Of a stretch of 64,000 nt of DNA, positions 24,742 through 33,762 are shown in pieces. Where the stretch lies: the NCBI RefSeq assembly GCF_947495995.1, contig NZ_CANMAX010000009.1, positions 62,001 through 126,000 on the forward strand, given 5' to 3'. A program made the translations under genes and the position numbers. This DNA comes from an uncultured Tenacibaculum sp. (GTDB lineage Bacteria > Bacteroidota > Bacteroidia > Flavobacteriales > Flavobacteriaceae). The notes beneath the pieces are model-generated. The model worked only from the letters and a program-made list of their open reading frames with translations. It was not told where the DNA came from and did no database searches. The stretch's first letter is position 1. The number at the start of each line of letters is the position of its first letter.

Positions 24742-26904
24742 ATGAGAAAAAAACTTGTTTTCAGTATCGCTTTAAGTGTTATTTTTGCTTCCTGCAAAAA
24801 AGAAAAGATGGCAAATAAAATTATACCTCCTTTAGCACCTAAAAAACCAGAAACATTAGAAAAACATGGTGATGTTAGAATTGATAATTATTTCTGGATG
24901 CGTTTATCAGATGAACAAAAAAACGCAGAAAATAAAGACGAGCAAACTCAAGAAGTTTACGATTATTTAGAAGCTGAGAATACTTACTTCGATAATGTAA
25001 TGGGACATACAAACGATTTTCAATCTTCTTTATTTGAAGAGATGAAAGGAAGAATTAAAGAAGACGATGAGTCGGTTCCTTATAAAAAGAATGGTTACTT
25101 CTATATTACTAGATATGAGAAAGGACAGCAATATCCTATATATTCTAGAAAGAAAGGTAGTTTAGAAGCGGAAGAAGAAATTATGTTTGATGTTAATAAA
25201 GAAGCAGAAGGACATGATTATATTCAGTTGGGCGGACTAAATGTAACTTCAGATAATAAGTTGGTAGCTTATGCAACAGATACAGTAAGTAGACGACAGT
25301 ATTTTATTAAAGTAAAAAACCTTGATACAGGTGAAATTTATGATGATAAAATAGAGAATACAACAGGGGGAAGTGTTTGGGCTAATGATAATAAAACATT
25401 ATTCTATACTAAAAAAGATCCTGTAACATTAAGAAGTTCTAAAATTTATAAGCATGTTTTAGGTACAGATACTTCTGAAGATGTATTAGTATTTGAAGAG
25501 AAAGATGAAACTTTCGGAACTTTTGTAACCAAAACAAAATCGAGAAAATATTTAGTAATTGGATCTTACAGTACTGTTTCTAGTGAATATCAAGTTTTAG
25601 AAGCTGATAATCCAAATGGTGAGTTTCGTTTAATTCAGCCACGTGAGCGTGATTTAGAATATGATATAGCTCACTATGAAGATCATTTCTATATCAAGAC
25701 AAATATGAATGGAGCAACTAACTTTAAAGTTATGAAAACTCCAGAAGATAATACAGCTAAAGAAAATTGGGTAGATGTGATTCCGCATAGAGAAGATACT
25801 TTCTTGGAAGATTTCTCAATTTTTAAAGATTATTTAGTTCTTGAAGAAAGAAACAATGGATTATTCAAAACAAGAATAAAACGTTGGGATGGAACTGAAG
25901 ATTACTATTTACCTTTTGATGAAGAAACATATTCTGCAGGTGTGTATTCAAATCCAGAGTTTGATACAGATGTAATTCGTTATTCATACAATTCAATGAC
26001 GACTCCAAGTTCTGTGATTGATTTCAATATGAAAGATCAATCCAAAGAAATAAAAAAGGAGCAAGAAGTATTAGGCGGAAAATTCGATAAAAATAATTAC
26101 GAAAGTAAGCGTTTATGGGTAACTACCAGAGATGGTAAAAAAGTTGCACTTTCTATTGTTTACCGAAAAGATACTAAAATAGACGAAAATACTCCAGTGT
26201 TACAATATGCATATGGTTCTTATGGATATACGGTTTCTGATGGATTTTCAACAACACGTTTAAGTCTGTTAGACCGAGGTTTTATTTTCGCTTTAGCACA
26301 TATTAGAGGGAGTCAATATTTAGGAAGAGAATGGTATGAAGATGGAAAAATGTTGAATAAGAAAAACACGTTTAACGATTTTGTTGATTGCTCTAAATAT
26401 TTAATTGATAACGGATATACTTCTCCAAAGCATTTATATGCAATGGGAGGTTCTGCTGGAGGTTTATTAATGGGAGCTGTAGTAAACATGGATTCTGAAT
26501 TATATAACGGAATTATAGCTGCTGTACCTTTTGTTGATGTAATTTCTACAATGTTAGATGATAGTATTCCATTAACGACTGGAGAATATGACGAATGGGG
26601 AAATCCAAACGATAAGCAATATTATGATTACATTAAATCGTATTCACCATACGATCAAGTAGAAGGAAAATCATATCCAAATATGTTGGTAACTACAGGA
26701 TTACACGATAGTCAAGTGCAATATTGGGAACCAGCGAAATGGGTTGCAAAATTAAGAGAAGTAAAGACAGACGATAATCTATTATTCTTACATACGAATA
26801 TGGAAGCAGGTCATGGAGGAGCATCTGGTAGGTTCGATTCTTTAAAAGAAACTGCTAGAGAATATACTTTCTTATTAGCATTAGAAGATAAGTTAGAAAA
26901 ATAA
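24742..26904 (+). CDS. ptrB: S9A oligopeptidase B-type serine peptidase, lipoprotein
   Basis: 720-residue prolyl-oligopeptidase-family peptidase, probably cleaving short peptides after basic residues. It has an N-terminal lipobox (VIFASC, Cys18) that should anchor it in the envelope, unlike cytosolic E. coli PtrB. A beta-propeller (about residues 70-430) caps an alpha/beta-hydrolase. The catalytic triad is Ser571 in MGGSAGGLL, Asp656 in GLHDSQV and His691 in GHGGASG. RVTPPxxPK-like start is PPLAPKKPETLEKHGD. Monocistronic, divergent from ybaB. Symbol by similarity only. Confidence 0.87.
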   Translation: MRKKLVFSIALSVIFASCKKEKMANKIIPPLAPKKPETLEKHGDVRIDNYFWMRLSDEQKNAENKDEQTQEVYDYLEAENTYFDNVMGHTNDFQSSLFEEMKGRIKEDDESVPYKKNGYFYITRYEKGQQYPIYSRKKGSLEAEEEIMFDVNKEAEGHDYIQLGGLNVTSDNKLVAYATDTVSRRQYFIKVKNLDTGEIYDDKIENTTGGSVWANDNKTLFYTKKDPVTLRSSKIYKHVLGTDTSEDVLVFEEKDETFGTFVTKTKSRKYLVIGSYSTVSSEYQVLEADNPNGEFRLIQPRERDLEYDIAHYEDHFYIKTNMNGATNFKVMKTPEDNTAKENWVDVIPHREDTFLEDFSIFKDYLVLEERNNGLFKTRIKRWDGTEDYYLPFDEETYSAGVYSNPEFDTDVIRYSYNSMTTPSSVIDFNMKDQSKEIKKEQEVLGGKFDKNNYESKRLWVTTRDGKKVALSIVYRKDTKIDENTPVLQYAYGSYGYTVSDGFSTTRLSLLDRGFIFALAHIRGSQYLGREWYEDGKMLNKKNTFNDFVDCSKYLIDNGYTSPKHLYAMGGSAGGLLMGAVVNMDSELYNGIIAAVPFVDVISTMLDDSIPLTTGEYDEWGNPNDKQYYDYIKSYSPYDQVEGKSYPNMLVTTGLHDSQVQYWEPAKWVAKLREVKTDDNLLFLHTNMEAGHGGASGRFDSLKETAREYTFLLALEDKLEK

Positions 26905-26907
26905 TTA

Positions 26908-26915
26908 TATTTTTG
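26908..26915 (+). promoter_or_regulatory. -7 element for the cysteine synthase-like gene
   Basis: Perfect TATTTTTG followed by CCC, overlapping the region just after the S9 peptidase stop codon. It implies a leader of about 90 nt. Confidence 0.6.
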
Positions 26916-26937
26916 CCCTCGATTGAGTAAGTGTAAG

Positions 26938-26994
26938 CGTTATTGTAAAAACAAACATCTCAATTACAATTAGATGATAAATTTTGCAATAACG
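26938..26994 (+). promoter_or_regulatory. Hairpin leader upstream of the cysteine synthase-like gene
   Basis: Arms CGTTATTGTAAAA (26938-26950) and TTTTGCAATAACG (26982-26994) pair over 13 bp with a single G-U wobble. A nested CATCT/AGATG pair (26956-26960 with 26972-26976) lies inside. The whole leader could fold into one long hairpin ending 16 nt before the start codon. Confidence 0.45.
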
Positions 26995-27010
26995 TTTCTT
27001 TATATATAGA

Positions 27011-28027
27011 ATGGATAGGAACAAAGCAATAGTAGATTCGATTTTAGATTTAGTAGGAGAGACCCCGATTGTTAGATTACATAACATAACTAAAGAGTTA
27101 CCAGGGGAATATTTCGCAAAGCTAGAATCTTTTAACCCAGGACAGTCAGCAAAAGATAGAATTGCACTTCATATTATAGAAAATGCTGAAAAGAAAGGTA
27201 TTTTAAAACCAGGAGATACTATTGTAGAAACTACTTCAGGTAACACAGGATTCAGCTTAGCAATGATAAGTCTAGTAAAGGGCTATCGTTGTATTTTAGC
27301 TGTAAGTGATAAATCTTCAAAAAATAAGATTGATGTTTTAAAAACAATGGGAGCAGAGGTACATGTTTGTCCTGCAAATGTGGCAGCTGATGATCCTAGA
27401 TCTTATTACGAAACTGCGAAGCGAATACATCGTGAAACTCCAAACTCTATTTACATCAATCAATATTTTAATGAGTTAAATATAGAAGCTCATTATGAGA
27501 CAACCGGACCAGAAATTTGGAAACAAACGGAAGGTAGAATTACACATTTAGTTGTAGCTAGTGGAACAGGAGGAACTATTTCTGGAACAGGAAGATTTTT
27601 GAAAGAACAAAATCCAGATATTAAAGTTTTAGGAGTAGATGCAGTTGGTTCTGCAATTAAAAAGTTTCACGAAACAAAAGAGTTTGATCCAAACGAAATT
27701 TCACCATATAAAATTGAAGGTTTAGGAAAAAACTTAATTCCTACTTCAACAGATTTTGATGTCATAGATATTTATGAAAAGGTAACTGATGAAGACGCAG
27801 CATTAGCAGCAAGAGAACTAGTTCGTAACGAAGGTTTATTATGTGGTTATACATCTGGAGCTGTAATTCAAGCAACACAGCAATATGCCGAAAAAGGAAT
27901 GTTTAAATCGGATAGTTTTGTTGTTGTAATTTTACCAGATCATGGAATTCGTTATATGGATAAGATTTATTCTGATGAATGGATGAAAGCTCAAGGGTTT
28001 TCTATTCGTCGTAAAGTAAATATCTAG
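27011..28027 (+). CDS. PLP-dependent cysteine synthase / cystathionine beta-synthase-like enzyme
   Basis: 338-residue fold-type II PLP enzyme for beta-replacement on O-acetylserine or serine. PLP-Lys48 sits in NPGQSAKDR. The substrate loop is [13 protein letters not shown] (TSGNTG), and the phosphate cup is [14 protein letters not shown]. The C-terminal [10 protein letters not shown] supplies the Ser that holds the PLP pyridine nitrogen. [16 protein letters not shown] and the length resemble the catalytic core of cystathionine beta-synthase more than CysK, but there are no C-terminal CBS repeats. Its last 26 bp overlap the convergent DUF1343 gene. A structured leader precedes it. Confidence 0.87.
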   Translation: MDRNKAIVDSILDLVGETPIVRLHNITKELPGEYFAKLESFNPGQSAKDRIALHIIENAEKKGILKPGDTIVETTSGNTGFSLAMISLVKGYRCILAVSDKSSKNKIDVLKTMGAEVHVCPANVAADDPRSYYETAKRIHRETPNSIYINQYFNELNIEAHYETTGPEIWKQTEGRITHLVVASGTGGTISGTGRFLKEQNPDIKVLGVDAVGSAIKKFHETKEFDPNEISPYKIEGLGKNLIPTSTDFDVIDIYEKVTDEDAALAARELVRNEGLLCGYTSGAVIQATQQYAEKGMFKSDSFVVVILPDHGIRYMDKIYSDEWMKAQGFSIRRKVNI

Positions 28028-29276
28028 CTCTTACTTTCTTAAATTCTTCAAGATCTTTTTGCCAAGTTTTTCTGATTTCTTCTTCAGATAAACCATCTTC
28101 AATTTGTTGTTGTAATTGTTTAGTTCCAGCTAATTTAGTGAAGAAAGAAGTGAAAAATACTTTTTCTTTTGAGTATTCTTTATGAGCATTATAGAATTCA
28201 ATTAACCATTGTAAATTTAGCTGTTGTAATCTCTCTTCCGAAGATAAATCGTAACCGTAACATTCTTTGTTTTCATGTTTTGGGTATTTAGCACCTTCAT
28301 TTGGTTTTGGCGTAAAATTATAATGGTGTCTTTTTAAATGATGAAATGGACTACCAACAATCTGAAATTGTTTAGATGTTCCTCTACCAACAGAAACATT
28401 AGTTCCTTCAAAGAAGCAAAGACTTGGATATAAATTGATAGAATTATCATTTGGTAAGTTTGGTGAAGGCTTAATTGGTAAACTGTACGTAGAATGATGC
28501 GTGTAATTTTTGATCGGTACTACAGTTAGATCACACTGAATTCCATTTTTTAACCACTTTTCTCCGTTAATCATTTTACCATATTCACCAATTGTCATTC
28601 CATATACTACAGGGACTTTATGCATTCCAATAAAACTTTTGTGTTCAGTTTCTAACATTGGCCCATCTACATAATGACCATTAGGATTTGGTCGATCTAA
28701 AACAAGTAAAGGAATATTATTTTCAGCACAAGCTTCCATTACATAATGCAACGTAGAAATGTAAGTATAAAAACGTGCGCCTACATCTTGAATATCAAAA
28801 ATCATGAAATCGATACCTTCTAATTGTTTAGCAGAAGGCTTTTTGTTTTTTCCGTATAAAGAAATAATCGGCAATCCAGTTTTAGTATCAATACCATCTT
28901 TTACCTTTTCACCTGCATCAGCTTTACCTCTAAATCCGTGTTCAGGAGCAAAAACTTTTATCACATCAATTGTATCAGAATTGTGTAGATAATCAACTAA
29001 GTGAATACCTTTAATTTCTGGATTAAACTTCGAAATTTTATTAATCACAGAAGTTTGATTTGCAATAATTCCTACTTTCTTTCCTATAATTTTCGGAATA
29101 TAAATTGCAGTTTGATCAGCTGCGGTAACTATTATGGTATCTTTTTCTTCAGGAATAATTTCTGTTTCCTGGTTCTTTTGAGGTGAAACTTCTGAAGTTT
29201 GTTTACAAGAACTAAGAAAAAAAATCGTAGTTAAAAACAAGAATAAATATGTACTTTTGGTTGTATTAAAAAACAT
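28002..29276 (-). CDS. DUF1343 / NamZ-like exo-N-acetylmuramidase, lipoprotein
   Basis: 424 residues with lipobox FLSSC (Cys24). The family (DUF1343, NamZ) removes terminal N-acetylmuramic acid from peptidoglycan fragments for cell-wall recycling. Family signs are [30 protein letters not shown], the [19 protein letters not shown] core, [17 protein letters not shown] and [11 protein letters not shown]. The start ATG at 29276 lies 4 bp from the divergent permease start. The 3' end overlaps the cysteine synthase-like gene on the other strand by 26 bp. Envelope location fits recycling of shed muropeptides. Confidence 0.87.
   Translation of the reverse strand: MFFNTTKSTYLFLFLTTIFFLSSCKQTSEVSPQKNQETEIIPEEKDTIIVTAADQTAIYIPKIIGKKVGIIANQTSVINKISKFNPEIKGIHLVDYLHNSDTIDVIKVFAPEHGFRGKADAGEKVKDGIDTKTGLPIISLYGKNKKPSAKQLEGIDFMIFDIQDVGARFYTYISTLHYVMEACAENNIPLLVLDRPNPNGHYVDGPMLETEHKSFIGMHKVPVVYGMTIGEYGKMINGEKWLKNGIQCDLTVVPIKNYTHHSTYSLPIKPSPNLPNDNSINLYPSLCFFEGTNVSVGRGTSKQFQIVGSPFHHLKRHHYNFTPKPNEGAKYPKHENKECYGYDLSSEERLQQLNLQWLIEFYNAHKEYSKEKVFFTSFFTKLAGTKQLQQQIEDGLSEEEIRKTWQKDLEEFKKVRARYLLYDE
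29252..29259 (+). promoter_or_regulatory. -7 element for the LolC/E-like permease, inside DUF1343
   Basis: Perfect TACTTTTG on the plus strand lies within the first codons of the divergent DUF1343 gene, 21 bp before the TTG start at 29281. Transcription would begin around 29264. Confidence 0.55.
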
Positions 29277-29280
29277 TTCT

Positions 29281-30513
29281 TTGAATTACGAATTATTTAT
29301 TGCAAAACGTATAATTGCTGGTAAAGAGCATAAAAATAGTATTTCATCACCAATAATAAAAATAGCGATCGTTGCTATTAGTTTAGGTATTGCTATTATG
29401 TCTATTTCTGTATCGGTAAGTTTAGGTTTTAAGAATAAGATTCGAGAAAAAATTGCAGGATTTAAAGGACATGTTCAGATCACAAATTATGATAATAATT
29501 TTTCAGATGTTTCTACAGTTCCAATAGATCTGAATCAGGATTTTTATCCTAATTTTAAAAACGTTTCTGGGATAAAAAAAGTACAACCTTACATTAACAA
29601 AGCCGGCTTAATTAGAACGAAATCCGATTTTCAAGGAGTTGTTTTTAAAGGTGTAAATAAAGATTATGATTTCTCATTTTTCAAAGATTTTTTAGTTGAA
29701 GGAAGATTACCAAACTACGATCAACCAAGAAATAGAGAAATTTTAATCTCTAAATCAGTTTTAGATCAGTTACAATTAAATTTAAATGATACTATAAATA
29801 TTGGTTTTCAAGTGGAATCTTCAACCGGATTTAAATCTAGAAAACCTGTAGTTGTTGGAGTTTATAAAACTGGTTTTGCTGAATTTGATAATTCTATTAT
29901 TGTTGGTGATTTGAAAGAAGTACAACGAATTAATAGATGGAAAGATAATGAAGTTGGAGGATTCGAAGTATTAATTGATGATTTTGATCTTTTAAAAGAA
30001 AAAGGGGAGGAGATTAATTTAAATATTAGTCCGACTTTACAAGCAAGTACTTTATTACAGAATTTCTGGCAACTTTTCGATTGGCTAAAACTTTTTGATA
30101 ATAATGTTTGGTTTATTATTGGAATAATGATTTTAGTTGCTGGAATAAATATGATAACTGCGCTATTAGTACTTATTCTAGAGCGTGTACAAATGATCGG
30201 GATTTTAAAATCCTTAGGTAGTAAGAATAAAGAAATTCGAAAAGTATTTTTATACAATGCAGGATATTTAATCTTAAAAGGTCTTTTCTGGGGAAACCTC
30301 ATCGCTTTTGTGTTGTTGTTAATTCAGAAATATTTTAAAGTAATTGGATTAGATCCGCAAACATATAACGTATCTACAGTACCAGTAGAATTTAACTTCT
30401 TTTACTTGTTTTTACTTAATATAGGAACGTTGTTATTGTGTTTAGTGATGTTATTGGTTCCATCAATGATTATATCTAAAATACAACCTTCAAAAGCGAT
30501 TAAATTTGAATAG
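29281..30513 (+). CDS. LolC/LolE-like (FtsX family) ABC transporter permease
   Basis: Inner-membrane permease of the lipoprotein-releasing type; works with an ATPase not encoded here. 411 residues from a TTG start, with family N-terminus LNYELFIAKRIIAGKEHK. An earlier in-frame TTG (29257) lies within the -7 element, so 29281 is preferred. Topology is TM1 (about 25-50), a ~220-residue periplasmic domain, then three TM helices. The FtsX signature is ILERVQMIGILKSLGSKNKEI and the C-terminus IQPSKAIKFE. It ends 5 bp from the convergent SRPBCC gene with no terminator between. Confidence 0.87.
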   Translation: MNYELFIAKRIIAGKEHKNSISSPIIKIAIVAISLGIAIMSISVSVSLGFKNKIREKIAGFKGHVQITNYDNNFSDVSTVPIDLNQDFYPNFKNVSGIKKVQPYINKAGLIRTKSDFQGVVFKGVNKDYDFSFFKDFLVEGRLPNYDQPRNREILISKSVLDQLQLNLNDTINIGFQVESSTGFKSRKPVVVGVYKTGFAEFDNSIIVGDLKEVQRINRWKDNEVGGFEVLIDDFDLLKEKGEEINLNISPTLQASTLLQNFWQLFDWLKLFDNNVWFIIGIMILVAGINMITALLVLILERVQMIGILKSLGSKNKEIRKVFLYNAGYLILKGLFWGNLIAFVLLLIQKYFKVIGLDPQTYNVSTVPVEFNFFYLFLLNIGTLLLCLVMLLVPSMIISKIQPSKAIKFE

Positions 30514-30518
30514 TAATT

Positions 30519-30941
30519 TTAAACTCGTTCAGCAATTTCTTTTAACGCTTTGTTCATACTGATAAAACCATTTCTGACTTCTGTGTGAATCTTCTTTGAA
30601 AATAAAGGAACTAAGATTCCGAAGAATTTTTCAGAGTGAATAAAAGTTGTAGTTCCATCTTTATTGTCTTCTAGTAAAAATCGATGTTTTCCATCAAACA
30701 GGCCGTTAAAAAGTAACTTTCCTTTCCATTTTAATTCTTTGTTGATGTTATATTCAAGAATAATAGGAGAGAATTGCATAGAACCGATTTGAACATGAAG
30801 TTTTTCTCCTTTTTTAGGAACCCCAGTTATACTTGTAATAAAAGGATTCCAGTTTGAATAGTTATTAAAATCTAAGAGAATACTCCAAACTTTTTCTGGT
30901 GAAGCATTTATTTGAGTTGAGGTAGTAATTTCTGTTCTCAT
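30519..30941 (-). CDS. SRPBCC / polyketide-cyclase-like protein
   Basis: 140 residues of the START/Bet v1-like hydrophobic-pocket fold. The typical start is TQINASPEKVWSILLDFNNYSNWNPF, with SPEKVW and the Trp-Asn-Pro. Middle strands follow (LKWKGKLLFNGLFDGKHRFLL), then the long C-terminal helix with MNKALKEIAERV. Usually binds lipids or aromatic molecules, or acts as a stress (AHSA1-like) protein; no ligand can be read. The FNR-type box at 30989-31006 lies upstream, about -42 from the expected start, so the adjacent Crp/Fnr regulator probably activates it. Confidence 0.85.
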   Translation of the reverse strand: MRTEITTSTQINASPEKVWSILLDFNNYSNWNPFITSITGVPKKGEKLHVQIGSMQFSPIILEYNINKELKWKGKLLFNGLFDGKHRFLLEDNKDGTTTFIHSEKFFGILVPLFSKKIHTEVRNGFISMNKALKEIAERV

Positions 30942-30960
30942 GAGTTATAGTTTATGAAAA

Positions 30961-30968
30961 CAAATTTC
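30961..30968 (-). promoter_or_regulatory. -7-like element for the SRPBCC gene
   Basis: GAAATTTG on the minus strand matches TAnnTTTG in 7 of 8 positions. It is 20 bp upstream of the ATG, with the FNR-type box centred 36 bp further upstream. Confidence 0.4.
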
Positions 30969-30988
30969 TGAAAGAATAGAACTGTTAC

Positions 30989-31006
30989 TCTTGATATAAA
31001 TCAAGA
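30989..31006. promoter_or_regulatory. Perfect FNR/CRP-type operator
   Basis: TCTTGATATAAATCAAGA: 7-bp perfect arms around ATAA, containing the exact FNR consensus TTGAT-N4-ATCAA. It overlaps the stop codon of the Crp/Fnr-family gene and sits upstream of the SRPBCC gene at a class II activation distance. Confidence 0.65.
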
Positions 31007-31570
31007 ATTATGTTTTTTACGAATTCTACTTAAAGTTTCAGGAGTCATTCCTAACATAGATGCTAAATATTGCAAAGGAACTTCGTTGAATAATGTTTTA
31101 TTTTGACTGAAAAACTTCAAATAACGTTCTTCAGAATTTAAGGAAAGATGATCAAAAACTCGATTTTCAAGAATAGTAAAACAGCTAGCAACAAACTTTT
31201 TCTCAATTTGATACCAATTAGGTAAAATTTGATAAAGCTTTTTATAGTTTTCTTTGGTGATAGTGTACAATACACAGTTGTTTAAAGCCTGCATATTCCA
31301 TCTTGATCTTTGATCAAAAATAAAGCTATGTAAATCTGTAATAAAATATCCTTCGGTAGAAATCCATTGTGTAACTTCTTTATCGTTCTCTGTTGCATAA
31401 ATGCGTATGAATCCACTTTTAATAAAGCTTAACTTTTCGCAATACTGACTTTTCTTAACAAAGTAACTTCCTTTAGCTAATTCAGTTTTCGAGAACAAAT
31501 GTTCAATAGCTACAAATTCATCTGGAGTAATACCAAAATAAGATTGAATTTGTTGTTGTAATGCAACCAT
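31001..31570 (-). CDS. Crp/Fnr-family transcription regulator without Fe-S cysteines
   Basis: 189 residues from ATG 31570 (MVALQQQIQSYFGITPDEF, the usual start; an upstream in-frame start would add a hydrophobic 19-residue stretch). The cyclic-nucleotide-binding-like beta-roll covers about residues 20-115 (FVKKSQYCEKLSFIKSGFIRIYA), then a dimer helix and a short C-terminal HTH. Recognition helix is MTPETLSRIRKK. This matches FNR's E-T-x-S-R, which reads TTGAT. The N-terminal Cys cluster of true FNR is absent, so it is not a direct oxygen sensor. A perfect TTGAT-N4-ATCAA box lies at its own 3' end. Confidence 0.88.
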   Translation of the reverse strand: MVALQQQIQSYFGITPDEFVAIEHLFSKTELAKGSYFVKKSQYCEKLSFIKSGFIRIYATENDKEVTQWISTEGYFITDLHSFIFDQRSRWNMQALNNCVLYTITKENYKKLYQILPNWYQIEKKFVASCFTILENRVFDHLSLNSEERYLKFFSQNKTLFNEVPLQYLASMLGMTPETLSRIRKKHNS

Positions 31571-31614
31571 GTAAAACAATAGATTATTAAGTATAAAGAT
31601 ATTGTTTTCTAAAT

Positions 31615-31640
31615 AAAAAAGCACCAACTATTGTTGATGC
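31615..31640 (-). terminator. Terminator after pyrG
   Basis: Minus-strand stem GCATCAAC / GTTGGTGC (31640-31633 with 31628-31621, one G-U pair), loop AATA, followed by T6. Confidence 0.7.
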
Positions 31641-31664
31641 CTTTACATGTATATAATTAAGAAA

Positions 31665-33284
<1,620 letters not shown>

Positions 33285-33295
33285 TTAGGTTTGGG

Positions 33296-33325
33296 CAAAA
33301 GTAATAACAATGATAGATTTTGCAA
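33296..33325 (-). promoter_or_regulatory. pyrG promoter
   Basis: Minus-strand TTG (33325-33323), 19-bp spacer, perfect -7 TACTTTTG (33303-33296). The start codon is 17 bp downstream, giving a very short leader with no room for an attenuator. Confidence 0.75.
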
Positions 33326-33393
33326 CCAAAAAGTATAAAAAAATGTGTGAAAATTGCTCTAAAAAAAATATTCTAAAAAAAAGCTTTTTAAGA

Positions 33394-33424
33394 TTTGTCA
33401 AAATGAAAAACTGTTGTATATTTG
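33394..33424 (+). promoter_or_regulatory. rpmH promoter
   Basis: TTTG (33394-33397), 19-bp spacer, perfect -7 TATATTTG (33417-33424) followed by CCC. This is the cleanest consensus promoter in the window, as expected for a ribosomal protein gene. Confidence 0.8.
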
Positions 33425-33496
33425 CCCACGCTTTTAGCAGTCGAATTTCACTATTAGCAAAAGATAAGTTTAGAAAAATTTTAAGATTTATTTAAA

Positions 33497-33658
33497 ATGA
33501 GTAAGAGAACCTACCAACCATCAAAAAGAAAGAGAAGAAACAAACACGGTTTCCGCGAAAGAATGGCTTCTGCTAATGGTAGAAAAGTATTAGCTAGAAG
33601 AAGAGCGAAAGGAAGAAAAAAATTATCAGTTTCATCTGAAACGAGACCAAAGAAATAA
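33497..33658 (+). CDS. rpmH: 50S ribosomal protein L34
   Basis: 53-residue, very basic ribosomal protein. It reads [20 protein letters not shown] at the start, then [20 protein letters not shown], the invariant L34 signature, and ends with a short extension [13 protein letters not shown]. It follows a full consensus promoter with a 70-nt leader and is ended by a strong hairpin. Unlike in many bacteria it is not beside rnpA or dnaA; its neighbours are pyrG and carB. Confidence 0.97.
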   Translation: MSKRTYQPSKRKRRNKHGFRERMASANGRKVLARRRAKGRKKLSVSSETRPKK

Positions 33659-33680
33659 TGATTGTTATTCAATTATATAG

Positions 33681-33714
33681 AGGTGTTACTTTTTATTAGT
33701 AACACCTTTTTTTA
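33681..33714 (+). terminator. Terminator after rpmH
   Basis: 10-bp perfect stem AGGTGTTACT / AGTAACACCT (33681-33690 with 33698-33707), then T7. Confidence 0.85.
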
Positions 33715-33762
33715 TACCTAATCAATTTTATATTTTTACATAAACAACACAATACAACACAA

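Noticed and set aside
33310..33495. Open frame of 61 codons directly before rpmH
   Set aside because: It contains the rpmH promoter (TTTG-N19-TATATTTG) and has no protein-like composition; it is leader and promoter DNA.
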